From CAWCPR01 sp963797475 (lineage in GTDB: Bacteria > Chloroflexota > Anaerolineae > Anaerolineales > UBA4823), in assembly GCA_963797475.1 (NCBI GenBank), contig CAWCPR010000001.1, positions 1,550,001-1,614,000 of the forward strand: DNA of 64,000 nt, read 5' to 3'. Below are positions 6,977 to 16,938 of this stretch, in pieces. The number at the start of each line of letters is the position of its first letter. The stretch's first letter is position 1. The notes below the pieces were generated by a model that saw nothing but the letters and a program-made list of their open reading frames with translations, made no database searches and was not told the DNA's origin. The translations under genes and the position numbers were made by a program.

Positions 6977-9579
6977 TTAATCCTCCTCCTTGCGGATGTA
7001 CTTTCGCTGCCATTCATACAAGCGGTTAAGCGCCTCGATCGGCGAAAGCGTGTTCACATCAATATTCTTCAATTCATCCAATAATGGGTTTGTCTCGGGG
7101 AAAAGGGCCAGTTGCTGAGGTGCATTAGGGTTGATCTTCACTGCCTTTCCCGATGAAGCCTCAAGCTGCTGCAGGATTTCGGTTGCCCGCTGGACAACAG
7201 GCTGAGGTAAACCGGCCAGTTGCCCGACATGGATACCATAAGAACGGTCGGTCCCACCCGGGATAATTTTGTGCAAGAAAACTACCCGCCCATCAGCTTC
7301 ACTGACAGCTACGTTATAATTTCGAACCCCAGGAAGCAAGTCCGCCAATTGAATCAGCTCGTGATAATGGGTCGCGAAAAGGGTCTTCGAACGCAGCTGC
7401 GGGTGATTGTGAATATATTCCACGACGGCCCAGGCAATTGACACGCCGTCATACGTGCTCGTGCCACGCCCGATTTCATCCAGAACGAGCAAACTGCGCG
7501 GTGTCGCATGATGGAGGATATTCGCCGTTTCAACCATTTCTACCATAAACGTGGACTGCCCGGCATGGATTTCGTCTTGGGCTCCTATTCGAGTGAAAAT
7601 CCGGTCAACCAGGCCGACCCTGACCAAATCAGCCGGTACAAAGCTCCCCATTTGAGCCATAAGGACAATCAGCGCCACCTGTCGTAGAAACGTGCTTTTG
7701 CCGCTCATATTGGGGCCTGTAAGGATTCGGATGCGCTCGCCTTCCTCAAAAATCGTATCGTTTGGAACGAAACGTTGTCCACCCAGGGTTTGTTCAACGA
7801 CAGGGTGTCGGCCTCCACGGATCTCGAGGACATCTTCATCAACTACGTCCGGACGAAAATAACCGCCTAAAGCAGCCGCCTCTGCAAGAGAAGCCAGTAC
7901 ATCCAACTGCGCTAAAGCTCGAGCAGTCCCTAGCAACCGGGAAGTATGTTCCGAAATCCGGGTACAAATTTCCTTGAAGAGACGCGCTTCGATCTCATGG
8001 ACTCGCTCATCGGCGTTCAAAACCAGTGTTTCATACTCCTTCATTTCGGGGGTAATATAGCGCTCGGCATTGACAAGCGTCTGTTTGCGAATATATTCGT
8101 CTGGAACCAATTCTGCATTCGCACGAGTAATTTCGATGTAATACCCAAAAACTTTGTTGTAGCCAACCTTCAGGGATTTAATTCCGGTCCGTTCTTTCTC
8201 CACCGTCTCCAGGTTGGCGATCCAATCGCGGGCGTGCCGAGAACGTTCCAATATTCCATCCAATTCCGCTGAAAAACCCTGCTTGATCACACCTGTATTC
8301 TGCAAAGTTGCCGGAGGGTCCTCGTCAATGGCGGCTTTCAAGAATTCTCGAGCTGCCTCACAAACATCTAACCTTTGCAAGGTTGATTTTAGAGCCTCGT
8401 TTTCTTCATTAAGAGAGCAATTAAAGCAGGCAAATGAGTCAATGTCGCCCGCATCGCTGCTAGATCGCGCGGCTGGGCTGTCCCCGAGACCACCCGATTC
8501 GTCAGGCGCTCTAAATCACCCAATGGTTTTAAGCCAGCCCGAACTTCAGCTCGGGACAACCCATTCCCAAAGAAATACTCGACTCCTGCCTGCCTTTTCC
8601 TGATTTGCTCCACATTCAACAAGGGTTTGCTCACCCATTGGCGCACCAACCGCTTGCCCATAGGCGTTACCGTACGATCCAAAACTCCCAGAAGCGATCC
8701 GCGCACCCCGCCGTCGCGCAAAGTCTCTGTGAGTTCCAGATTTCGGCGCGTAGCCGCGTCAAGGGTCATAAAATCGGATAGGCTATAGGTATTCAAACCG
8801 GTAAGGAGCCGCAGGGCGGCTGGTTGGGTCTCTTGTAAGTACTGAATGATCGCCCCGGCTGCGCGTATCCCGGCATACAAGCCTCGCAGCCCAAAGCCAT
8901 CCAATGAACTGACCTCGAAATGCCCTAAAAGCGCCTCCCGGCAACGTCCCGGTTCGAAGCGCCAGGCAGGCCAGGGCGTCAAATGCCCCCTTAAACCATT
9001 CGGTAAAGATACTGTATCCGGAAGTAATATTTCTGCAGGATTCAGCCGCAGCATCTCTGCACGCATAGTCGAAATAATATCCCCGCCCGAAAGCTCCGTA
9101 ACAGCAAACTCCCCGGTTGTGATATCGACATAAGCCACGCCGGCATGCTCTTCGGAGCGCCCACTGCCCTCGCCGATAAATGTACACGCCAGGTAATTGT
9201 TGCGATCTCCTGGCAGCAAGCCAGGCTCTACAACCGTTCCCGGGGTTACCACCCGCGTTACCTGTCGCGGCACCAGGCCCCGAATGGGCTGGTCGCCTAC
9301 CTGTTCACAGATTGCAACGTGGAAACCGCGCTCAATCAGGCGGGCAAGATAGTTTTCGGCAGCATGATGCGGGATGCCAGCCATAGGTATGCGCACACCT
9401 TTGGCAACGTTTCGAGAGGTGAGCACGATATCCAGCTCTCGCGAGGCGATTTCTGCATCCTGGTCAAACGTCTCGTAAAAGTCCCCCAACCGAAAAAAAA
9501 GGATCGCATTTGGGTATTGGCGTTTGATATCCAGGTACTGTTTTCGAATCGGGGTGATTTCATCCTTAGTGTTCGACAT
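6977..9579 (-). pseudogene. mutS: DNA mismatch repair ATPase MutS, interrupted by an apparent frameshift
   Basis: MutS recognises base mismatches and small loops and recruits MutL. The N-terminal part (from ATG 9579) has the mismatch-binding domain including FFRLGDFYETF, then the connector and lever domains. The C-terminal part has the lever/clamp and the ATPase: Walker A TGPNMSGKST, then LVLDEIGRGTSTYDG and TLFATHYHEL. Together they give about 865 residues, the normal length. The first frame ends at 8389 with LIALLMKKTRL; the second frame resumes with NEENEALKSTLQRLDVCEAA, overlapping the same DNA. One missing base near 8408-8416 explains the break, in the middle of the lever domain. All functional motifs are otherwise intact, so a read/assembly indel is plausible; a genuine break would abolish mismatch repair. 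Confidence 0.9.
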
Positions 9580-9664
9580 AATTACATTCTATATTGAGGC
9601 AGGGAAATCGACAAGACATATGATTCCCAATGCCGGTAAAACCAAAATTAAACTGTAAAAAGAA

Positions 9665-9693
9665 TTGCATTTTAACCTGATGCAGAATATAAT
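9665..9693 (+). promoter_or_regulatory. Sigma-70-type promoter of the sugar ABC ATPase gene
   Basis: TTGCAT (9665-9670), 17-base spacer, TATAAT (9688-9693), 42 bases before the ATG at 9735. The -10 box is a perfect consensus match. Confidence 0.6.
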
Positions 9694-9734
9694 AGGGCCA
9701 CTATATTTCCGCAAAGTGTGAAAGGAGAAAACTG

Positions 9735-10835
9735 ATGGCTAGCGTTACGTACGATCATGTTTACAAACGTTTTGGCGATGTGGTTGCTGTGAATGACCTC
9801 AACATCCACATTGAGGACAAGGAATTTCTTGTCTTAGTTGGGCCGTCTGGCTGTGGGAAGACAACGGCGCTTCGCTGTCTCGCCGGATTGGAAGACATCA
9901 GCGATGGGCGTATTTTGATCGGTGAACAAGTCGTAAACGACGTTGCTCCCAAGGATCGCGATATCGCAATGGTGTTCCAGTCCTATGCCCTCTACCCACA
10001 TATGTCGGTCTATGACAACATGGCCTTTGGCCTGAAACTGCGCAAGACCCCGAAGCAAGAAATCAAGAAACGGGTCGAAAGTGCCGCCGACATCCTCGGG
10101 ATTGGACAACTTTTGGACCGCAAGCCGCGCCAGCTTTCCGGTGGCCAGCGGCAACGCGTGGCTGTAGGGCGAGCTATCGTACGCGAGCCAAAAGTTTTTC
10201 TCTTTGACGAGCCCCTTTCCAACCTGGATGCTAAGCTCAGAGTTGAAACCCGCGCCAACATCAGCAAGCTGCACCAGCAATTGCAGACCACGTTCATCTA
10301 TGTTACGCATGACCAGACCGAGGCGATGACCATGGCTTCGCGCATCGCTGTGATTAACAAAGGCATTCTCCAGCAAATCGATTCACCGCAAAACCTGTAT
10401 GATCGACCGGACAATCTCTTTGTGGCCGGCTTTATTGGGTCGCCGGCGATGAACTTCTTCCCCGCCACGCTGCGCAAAGACGGCGAGAAGTTGATTGTGG
10501 ATGGCGGCTCCTTCAATCTGCAGATACCACAGGGACGCGTCACAACCTATATGCCTTACGTCGACAAACAGGTGATTTTCGGAATCCGCCCGGAAGACAT
10601 CCACAACCCCGATTTCACAGCCCCCGGAATTATCCCGCAACCGGTCGCCGCGACTGTCGACGTGACGGAGTTGATGGGGAACGAGATTTTTGTTTACCTT
10701 AAGACCGGCGACCACAGCTTCGTCGCAAGGGTTGACCCACGCTCCCGCTACCAGATGGATGATAAAGTGCAGCTTATTTTCAACATGGATAATATGCACA
10801 TTTTCGACCGGGAGACCGAACACGCCATTCGCTAG
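9735..10835 (+). CDS. ugpC: Carbohydrate ABC transporter ATP-binding subunit (UgpC/MsmK/MalK type)
   Basis: Cytoplasmic ATPase that powers CUT1-family sugar or glycerol-3-phosphate importers. Walker A GPSGCGKT at 36-43, Q-loop in MVFQSYALYPHMSV, signature LSGGQ at 134-138, Walker B VFLFDEP, and the H-loop YVTHDQTEAM. The C-terminal third is the OB/TOBE regulatory domain typical of MalK-like subunits; 366 residues is the usual size. The start is fixed by AAGGAG eight bases upstream. No permease or binding-protein genes are adjacent and a terminator follows directly, so this is probably a shared ATPase serving several importers, as MsmX does in Bacillus. UgpC versus MsmX/MalK cannot be separated by sequence alone. 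Confidence 0.88.
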   Translation: MASVTYDHVYKRFGDVVAVNDLNIHIEDKEFLVLVGPSGCGKTTALRCLAGLEDISDGRILIGEQVVNDVAPKDRDIAMVFQSYALYPHMSVYDNMAFGLKLRKTPKQEIKKRVESAADILGIGQLLDRKPRQLSGGQRQRVAVGRAIVREPKVFLFDEPLSNLDAKLRVETRANISKLHQQLQTTFIYVTHDQTEAMTMASRIAVINKGILQQIDSPQNLYDRPDNLFVAGFIGSPAMNFFPATLRKDGEKLIVDGGSFNLQIPQGRVTTYMPYVDKQVIFGIRPEDIHNPDFTAPGIIPQPVAATVDVTELMGNEIFVYLKTGDHSFVARVDPRSRYQMDDKVQLIFNMDNMHIFDRETEHAIR

Positions 10836-10861
10836 TATCGTTTCGGATTAATGCAACCCCC

Positions 10862-10904
10862 AGCGTCTCCCAAGGAGAATTATCCTCCGAAAGGGGACGC
10901 TTTT
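10862..10904 (+). terminator. Intrinsic terminator after the ABC ATPase gene
   Basis: AGCGTCTCC (10862-10870) pairs with GGGGACGCT (10893-10901) with one G-U pair, and TTT follows. A second small hairpin GGAG/CTCC is nested inside. Confidence 0.7.
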
Positions 10905-10928
10905 CATGCTAAAGAAAGGAAGAAAATT

Positions 10929-11685
10929 ATGGCTGAAACTTATAAACTGGTTCTACTTCGACATGGACAGAGTGTTTGGAATTTAGAGAACCGCTTCACC
11001 GGTTGGACGGATGTCGGCCTGACCGAACAGGGCGAACGTGAGGCGCATACGGCCGCGCAACAATTGCAAGAAAACAATTTCACCTTTGACCTGGCCTATA
11101 CATCCGTTCTAAAACGGGCAATCAAAACCCTCTGGATTGTCATGGAGGATATGGAGCTGGAATGGATCCCGGTTATTCGCGGCTGGCAGTTAAACGAACG
11201 CCATTATGGCGCCCTCCAGGGTCTCAATAAAGCCGAAATGGCTGTCAAGTTTGGCGAAGCCCAGGTTAAGCTTCTGGAGGCGCAGCTATGATGTGCCGCC
11301 TCCACCGCTGGATCTGGACGACCCGCGTTACCCCGGGTTTGACCGTCGTTACGCCAACCTCACCTCTGAGGAGCTGCCGCGCTGCGAATCGCTTAAAGAT
11401 ACCGTGGCCCGGATGTTGCCTTACTGGCATAAGACAATTGCGCCAGTCGTAAAGTCGGGTGTAAAAGTGTTAATCGCCGCTCACGGCAACAGTCTGCGGG
11501 CCCTCGTCAAGTACCTGGATCATATCTCCGATGAGGATATTCCCGAGCTGAATATTCCAACAGGGATCCCGTTAGTTTACGAGCTCGACGGGAATTTGCA
11601 ACGGCTTGAGAGTTATTATCTCGGTGATCCAGAAGCCGTAAAAAAGGCGGCTGAAGCTGTGGCAAAACAAGGGCAAGCAAAATAA
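10929..11685 (+). pseudogene. gpmA: 2,3-bisphosphoglycerate-dependent phosphoglycerate mutase with apparent frameshift
   Basis: Glycolytic interconversion of 3- and 2-phosphoglycerate. The start at 10929 follows AAGGAAG; the protein opens with the phosphohistidine motif VLLRHGQSVWN and continues through NRFTGWTDVGL, the second-histidine region RGWQLNERHYGALQG and, in the second frame, RRSYDVPPPPLD, AAHGNSLRAL and NIPTGIPLVYELD. Joined length is about 252 residues, normal for GpmA. The first frame stops at 11289-11291; deleting one base in CTTCTGG near 11274 restores K-L-W-R-R-S-Y-D. Active-site residues are all present, so the break may be an artefact. It sits alone between two terminators. 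Confidence 0.88.
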
Positions 11686-11713
11686 ATCCAATAGGGTTGG
11701 ATTGAATTTTCTG

Positions 11714-11744
11714 AAACAGGCGTCAGATTACTGCCGCCTGTTTT
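11714..11744. terminator. Bidirectional intrinsic terminator
   Basis: AAACAGGCG (11714-11722) pairs with CGCCTGTTT (11735-11743), a perfect nine-base stem with a T tract on the plus side and an A tract (T on the minus strand) on the other. It separates the convergent phosphoglycerate mutase and DUF1461-type genes. Confidence 0.75.
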
Positions 11745-11747
11745 GAT

Positions 11748-12419
11748 TCATCGACGCCGGAATAAAAATGCCAGAATTAACCCGCCAACAAGCGCTGAGG
11801 ATCCAACGATCATGAAAATATCTTGCCAAAAGCGCTCCGGGAAAAGGCGAATGAGCGTATCGCTGAATTCAAACATCCAGGTACCCGGCTGGAAGAAAAT
11901 GTTGTGAAAAGTGACAAAGAAAGCATTGAATCCGAAAATCACGAAGACGATAATAAAAACCAATAAGAAGACTGTCAGCCAACCGCCGCGCGCCAGCCCG
12001 CTGCGATATTCCTCTCCCCATCCGCCTTGCCAGGCCCACAATCCCAGTACAAACAAGACCACCAATGAAACGACCCACACACGCAGCGTCGCCTTCACAG
12101 TTTTTTTCACATCGACCATATGATTCAGCTCGCGCTCATTGTAGACCGGCTGTCCGTTCGGAAATCTTAAATCTGCAAGGAAAGAGATATCGGCTGAATT
12201 AACTAAATAATCCAGAGCGATCTGAGACCAATGAAGGCGGTCTTCCGTTGTAAACCCAAACGAGTCTGGGGGAAAATTCGGCCGGTGATACTCATATTGA
12301 AGGAACACCGGCGTCATGATGGCGCGCACTGCGCTTAAAGCCAGGGCAACCGGGACGAGAATTGTTACCAACCAGGATAAAATCCGGAATAATTGAGACG
12401 AGTACGGGGAAAAGGTCAT
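11748..12419 (-). CDS. Integral membrane protein of the TIGR01906/DUF1461 family
   Basis: Inner-membrane protein of unknown function. The start chosen is ATG 12419, which overlaps the TGA stop of the upstream gene as ATGA; an upstream in-frame codon at 12479 would lie wholly inside that gene. Spans are seen near the N-terminus (ILSWLVTILVPVALALSAVRA) and three in the C-terminal half, with an extracytoplasmic stretch rich in aromatic and charged residues (YEYHRPNFPPDSFGFTTEDR, HWSQIALDYL) that is the family signature. Translational coupling with the membrane aminopropyltransferase-like gene suggests the two act together. Confidence 0.72.
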   Translation of the reverse strand: MTFSPYSSQLFRILSWLVTILVPVALALSAVRAIMTPVFLQYEYHRPNFPPDSFGFTTEDRLHWSQIALDYLVNSADISFLADLRFPNGQPVYNERELNHMVDVKKTVKATLRVWVVSLVVLFVLGLWAWQGGWGEEYRSGLARGGWLTVFLLVFIIVFVIFGFNAFFVTFHNIFFQPGTWMFEFSDTLIRLFPERFWQDIFMIVGSSALVGGLILAFLFRRR

Positions 12420-13969
12420 TGAATGGTCTCCATCCCGCCGAACAGGACAAATTTCAAAACCATGTTGTTCGTTATCCACTCTATAGGCGCCAGGTCATCC
12501 GTAAATACCACTTTACTGTCTGGCGTGGGCTGCTGGTAAACGACAACCCGTTGCAATGCATCCAGCAAGAGCGGGTGAATATCTTTGCGGGTTAACAGAT
12601 AAATGAGATTGTTGTATAAATTATCCATTTTTGTCGGTTGTTTGGTCGCATAAATGATCGAGTTGAAGGTATTCGGAACATCCATTACAAATATCGATGG
12701 AAATACCGTTCGAATAGTGCCTACCAGCCCGTCAATCAAGCGCCGGTCACCCGGAGCACGGCCTACATTTATAGCCATCGCGCCATTTTCCGTTAAATGA
12801 TCCTTCACTACCTGGAAAAACTCGCGCGTCGTAAGATGCCAGGGAATGTAAGGAGGCCGGTATGCATCCACCGCAATGATATCGTAGGACTGGTGGCTGT
12901 GTTCCAACCCCCAACGACCGTCCTGGGCAATGGCATTCAGATTTGTTTCGTTCATATCAAAATACTTGCGTCCCACCGCAATGATTTCAGGATCGATTTC
13001 AAAACCATCAATCGGCACTTGTCCATAGACTGCTGTTGCCTGGCGTGCGAATGTGCCGGCTGCCAGTCCAACGATTGCGATGCGGTGAACACGTTCTGGG
13101 CCGAGCGTCTCCTTATTAAAAAAAGGCGCAACCAGGAACTCTTCCCAAGGCCCAGAAAAACCCAATTGGGTTGGGTGCCAAATAGAATGTACACCCTGGC
13201 CCTGGTTAAGCCGTAGAAGGTGGTAGCCATCTACTTCTAGCACTTGAATGTAATTGTAAGCCGACTCGGTTTCGAAAATCTGACCTGCAGTAGCTTTAAG
13301 CGGCTTACTTGCGAAGAAAAAAGCAATCGCACCCAAGAATATGGGCATCCAGGCCAATGCCAGGGCTTTGCGCCAGCCCGCCGAAATCCACAGCCCCAAC
13401 AGGGCAACAAGCAGGAGAAAGCTGCTAAAAACGATAAAAGTCAGGGTCGTTCCGATGGTAGGAACGAGAACTAAAACAGGTAAAAACGTCCCGATGAATG
13501 ACCCCAGGGTTGAGATCGCATAAATACGTCCAGAAATACGGCCGGCTTCCTCTGGACTGCGGATTGACAGGCGAATTGCAAACGGCGAGATCGTGCCCAA
13601 CAGCGTCACCGGAACCACAAACAAAACCAGAACTGCTGAAAATGAGCCAAATAAGATCCCGACCTGAAGCTGGTCGAAGGCATCCGCGGCCATGCGCAGC
13701 ACCGGGCGGGAGACCAAAGGAACCAAACCCGAAGTGAAAGCCCCCCAGGCAAGGATTGTGTACATCGTGTGCGGGTATGGCGAACGATCCGCCCAGCGTC
13801 CGCCAATGAAATAGCCGGCTGTCAGGTAGATCAAAATCAAACCGATGATGCTGGCCCAAACCAGGTTGCTGGTTCCAAAAACGCTCCCAAGCAGCCTGGA
13901 AGCGGAAAGCTCAATAGCCAGTGTCGTCATGCCGGAGGACAGTACGGCAAAATAGAGATAACGATTCAT
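12416..13969 (-). CDS. Membrane protein fused to a spermidine-synthase-like (aminopropyltransferase) domain
   Basis: The first ~220 residues are a multi-span membrane region starting MNRYLYFAVLSSGMTTLAIE (the ELSASRLLGSVFGTS signature of fused MFS-like/spermidine synthases); the remainder is a Rossmann methyltransferase-fold domain with AIVGLAAGTFARQ, VPIDGFEIDPEI, AQDGRWGLEHS and YDIIAVDAYRPPYIPWHLTT. These match polyamine synthase-like proteins that bind decarboxylated or ordinary SAM. The canonical GGGDG loop is altered to VGLAAGT, so classical spermidine synthase activity is uncertain. 517 residues is normal for the fused form. It overlaps the DUF1461-type gene by four bases and is divergent from alaS. 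Confidence 0.8.
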   Translation of the reverse strand: MNRYLYFAVLSSGMTTLAIELSASRLLGSVFGTSNLVWASIIGLILIYLTAGYFIGGRWADRSPYPHTMYTILAWGAFTSGLVPLVSRPVLRMAADAFDQLQVGILFGSFSAVLVLFVVPVTLLGTISPFAIRLSIRSPEEAGRISGRIYAISTLGSFIGTFLPVLVLVPTIGTTLTFIVFSSFLLLVALLGLWISAGWRKALALAWMPIFLGAIAFFFASKPLKATAGQIFETESAYNYIQVLEVDGYHLLRLNQGQGVHSIWHPTQLGFSGPWEEFLVAPFFNKETLGPERVHRIAIVGLAAGTFARQATAVYGQVPIDGFEIDPEIIAVGRKYFDMNETNLNAIAQDGRWGLEHSHQSYDIIAVDAYRPPYIPWHLTTREFFQVVKDHLTENGAMAINVGRAPGDRRLIDGLVGTIRTVFPSIFVMDVPNTFNSIIYATKQPTKMDNLYNNLIYLLTRKDIHPLLLDALQRVVVYQQPTPDSKVVFTDDLAPIEWITNNMVLKFVLFGGMETIQ

Positions 13970-14110
13970 TTTCCTTAGCCCGATATCGTAAACGCATTCA
14001 GGACGGCAAGATTATATCGCGTTTACATCTGGTGAAACGCCTGTGTCATTGGCTTTTCAGCCCTTCAGAAAAACACACTCCTCCTTGGTATAATTCGAGA
14101 GATTAAAGAG

Positions 14111-14142
14111 AAGGATAAGGGTGTAGATTTGCCCTTATCCTT
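14111..14142 (+). promoter_or_regulatory. Leader hairpin upstream of alaS
   Basis: AAGGATAAGGG (14111-14121) and CCCTTATCCTT (14132-14142) form a perfect 11-base stem with a 10-base loop, ending 35 bases before the alaS ATG. No T tract follows on the plus strand, so it is not a simple terminator; a translational or mRNA-stability role is possible. No T-box motif is present. Confidence 0.45.
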
Positions 14143-14177
14143 CAGGCATACTTACCCTGGATCAGCCTGGTGATTCT

Positions 14178-16937
14178 ATGAATTCTCCTTACCGAACTGG
14201 CGCACAAATTCGCCAGGATTTCATTAATTACTTTATCGAACGCGGCCACACCTTCGTGCCCTCTTCGTCGCTGGTGCCAGGCGGTGACCAAACCCTGTTG
14301 TTTACCAATGCCGGCATGGTGCAATTTAAGGATGTTTTCCTTGGGACAGATAAACGGCCTTATACCCGCGCCACCAACACGCAAAAGTGCATGCGTGTGG
14401 CCGGGAAACATAACGACCTGGACGACGTTGGGCGTGACGATAGCCACCATACCTTCTTTGAAATGCTCGGCAACTGGTCCTTTGGCGATTACTACAAAAA
14501 AGAGGCGATCGCCTGGGCCTGGGAGCTGCTCACCGGCGTCTGGCGACTGCCAAAGGATCGCCTGTATCCCACCTGCTTCGAGGATGAGCTTGGGCAAATC
14601 GAGACTGATATTGAAGCGGCAGAGGCCTGGAAAAAGCAGCCCGGCATCTTACCCACGCATATCCTCTTTTTCGGGCGCAAGGATAATTTCTGGGAAATGG
14701 CGGATACCGGGCCCTGCGGGCCTTGCAGTGAGATCCATTTTGATCGGGGCGCGGAATACTGCGATAAGCAAGATATTCCCGGCCATGTCTGCCGGGTGAA
14801 CGGGGATTGCCAACGTTACCTGGAACTATGGAACCTGGTTTTTATCCAATACAACCGCCTGGGTCCAACACAGTTAGAGCCGCTGCCCTCCCGGCATGTG
14901 GATACCGGCATGGGCTTGGATCGCCTGGTATCTATCCTTCAAAATGTCAATTCAAACTACAAAACAGACCTGCTTTCGCCCCTGATGGATGTCGTGCAGA
15001 CCCTGACTGGCGATAGCGACGCACAGCGAGCGGCCCACTTGACCCCTTATCGCGTGATCGCCGACCACGCCCGTGCGGCCGCTTTCTTAATCGCCGACGG
15101 CGTGATCCCTGGCAACACCGGGCGAAATTATGTTTGCCGCATGATCATTCGCCGCGCCGCCCGCTTCGGCGGCAAGATCGGCTTGAACGAGCCATTCCTG
15201 GCAAAAGTCGCCGAGGTTGTCATTCAGAATTATGGGGATTTCTATCCGGAGCTGGCGCGCAATCGTGGCTCCATCCTGGACGATATCACCCGTGAGGAGG
15301 AGCGCTTTCAACGCACCCTGGAAAGCGGACTGTCTAAATTGGAAAGCCTGCTCGCCAGGCTCAAAGCCGAGGCTAAATCCTCCAATCCGGTGCTGCCTGG
15401 AGACCAGGCTTTTGATCTGTACGCTACCTATGGCTTGCCGCTGGAGATCGCACGCGATATCGCTCGTGAGCAAGGGCTAGATGTAGATGAAGAGGGGTTT
15501 CGCGAATCGATGGAAAAACACCGGATTGCCTCCGGCGCAGGTGAGGCGTTTGGTCCCCTGGGCGGCGAGGATGTCGAGGTTTACCGCGAGCTGGTCAATC
15601 ACCTGCAAGATCAGAACAAGCTAGGACCTGAGGGTGTGCATTACGACCCCTATTCTTTACTCGAGGTTGAAGGCGAAGTGCTGGCGCTGGTCTCCAATGG
15701 CGTCGCCCTACCCCAGGCGCAAAGCGGAGATGCAGTTGAGGTCCTGCTGCCTGAAACGGGCTTTTACGTCGAATCCGGCGGGCAGGTTTCGGATACCGGC
15801 TCGATCATATCTATGGATGAGCCTCGCTGGGAAATCCGGGTGGAGGAGATGCGCCGTCCCGCGGCTGGCGTTATCGTTCACGCCGGTAAAGTGCTGCGCG
15901 GCGCGCCAAAAGTTGGAGATACTGCCATCGCCCGTGTGGACCTGCAGCGCCGCCGGGATATCATGCGCAACCACACTGCCACGCACCTGCTGCACGCCGA
16001 ATTGCACGCCGTCCTGGGCGCGCACGCCCGCCAGGCAGGATCCCTGGTCGCCCCGGACCGTCTGCGATTCGACTTCACTCATCCTGAAGCGCTAACCCCC
16101 GAGCAATTGGAACAAATTGAAGCTGGAGTCAACAGAAACATCCTGGAGAACTACCGCCTCAATATCGTCCAAAAACCCTTACAGCAAGCCATCTCGGAAG
16201 GCGCAATGGCCTTGTTCGGAGAAAAATACGGCGCAACAGTCCGAACGATAAGCATTGGCCAGGACCCGGATCCTGCAGATGCCTTCTCGTATGAATTGTG
16301 CGGCGGCACACATGTCGACGAGACTGGCGACATCGGCCTGTTCCTGATCACCAGCGAGGGCAGCGCCGCGGCTGGCATTCGCCGGATCGAGGCCGTCACC
16401 GGACGCGGAGCATACGAGCTCGTCCAGAGACGGTTCCAGGCTTTAAAACAAGCCGCGGCTGCACTGGCGACAACGCCCGAAGCGGTCCCCACGAAAGTGC
16501 TGGACTTGCTGGAAGACGTCAGCGAAAGTCACAAGCAAATCGCACACCTGCGCCGCGAGATCGCTGTGGCGGAATTCGCGAGCCGGCTGGAAAATGTGCC
16601 TCAGGTGGCGGGTATCCCGGTTCTGACCGCGACCATAACCGATGCAGATGCGGAAACGCTGCGGTCGATGACCGATCGCTTCCGCCAACAGCATCCAAGC
16701 GGGGTGGCAGTATTTGCCAGCGTCAGCGATAACAAGCCCATCCTGGTTGCTTCAGTCAGCGAGGATTTGGTGAAGCGCGGCTTGAGCGCTGGCGAGCTCG
16801 TCAAACATGTAGCCAGTCCCTTGGGAGGCGGCGGCGGCGGCAGACCTACCCTGGCCCAGGCTGGGGGAAAAGATGCCACCCACTTGTCAGAAGCGCTGCA
16901 AAGCGTTGAAAAATGGGTGGCGGACAAGCTTGGGTGA
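14178..16937 (+). CDS. alaS: Alanyl-tRNA synthetase
   Basis: Charges tRNA-Ala and edits mischarged Ser/Gly. The 919-residue protein starts with the class II catalytic domain (IRQDFINYFIERGHTFVPSS, LLFTNAGMVQFKDVFLG, FFEMLGNWSFGDYYK), followed by the tRNA-recognition helices, the editing domain with zinc-site HxxxH in NHTATHLLHAELH and CGGTHVDETGDIG, and the C-terminal DHHA1 oligomerisation domain ending GGGGGGRPTLAQAGG. All hallmark residues are present and the length is normal. The next gene starts one base after its stop, so it may co-transcribe the glycan cluster downstream. Confidence 0.97.
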   Translation: MNSPYRTGAQIRQDFINYFIERGHTFVPSSSLVPGGDQTLLFTNAGMVQFKDVFLGTDKRPYTRATNTQKCMRVAGKHNDLDDVGRDDSHHTFFEMLGNWSFGDYYKKEAIAWAWELLTGVWRLPKDRLYPTCFEDELGQIETDIEAAEAWKKQPGILPTHILFFGRKDNFWEMADTGPCGPCSEIHFDRGAEYCDKQDIPGHVCRVNGDCQRYLELWNLVFIQYNRLGPTQLEPLPSRHVDTGMGLDRLVSILQNVNSNYKTDLLSPLMDVVQTLTGDSDAQRAAHLTPYRVIADHARAAAFLIADGVIPGNTGRNYVCRMIIRRAARFGGKIGLNEPFLAKVAEVVIQNYGDFYPELARNRGSILDDITREEERFQRTLESGLSKLESLLARLKAEAKSSNPVLPGDQAFDLYATYGLPLEIARDIAREQGLDVDEEGFRESMEKHRIASGAGEAFGPLGGEDVEVYRELVNHLQDQNKLGPEGVHYDPYSLLEVEGEVLALVSNGVALPQAQSGDAVEVLLPETGFYVESGGQVSDTGSIISMDEPRWEIRVEEMRRPAAGVIVHAGKVLRGAPKVGDTAIARVDLQRRRDIMRNHTATHLLHAELHAVLGAHARQAGSLVAPDRLRFDFTHPEALTPEQLEQIEAGVNRNILENYRLNIVQKPLQQAISEGAMALFGEKYGATVRTISIGQDPDPADAFSYELCGGTHVDETGDIGLFLITSEGSAAAGIRRIEAVTGRGAYELVQRRFQALKQAAAALATTPEAVPTKVLDLLEDVSESHKQIAHLRREIAVAEFASRLENVPQVAGIPVLTATITDADAETLRSMTDRFRQQHPSGVAVFASVSDNKPILVASVSEDLVKRGLSAGELVKHVASPLGGGGGGRPTLAQAGGKDATHLSEALQSVEKWVADKLG

Positions 16938-16938
16938 G

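Noticed and set aside
9834..10376. 180-codon frame antisense to the ABC ATPase gene
   Set aside because: Shadow of a strongly conserved gene; no promoter or ribosome site, and unlikely protein.
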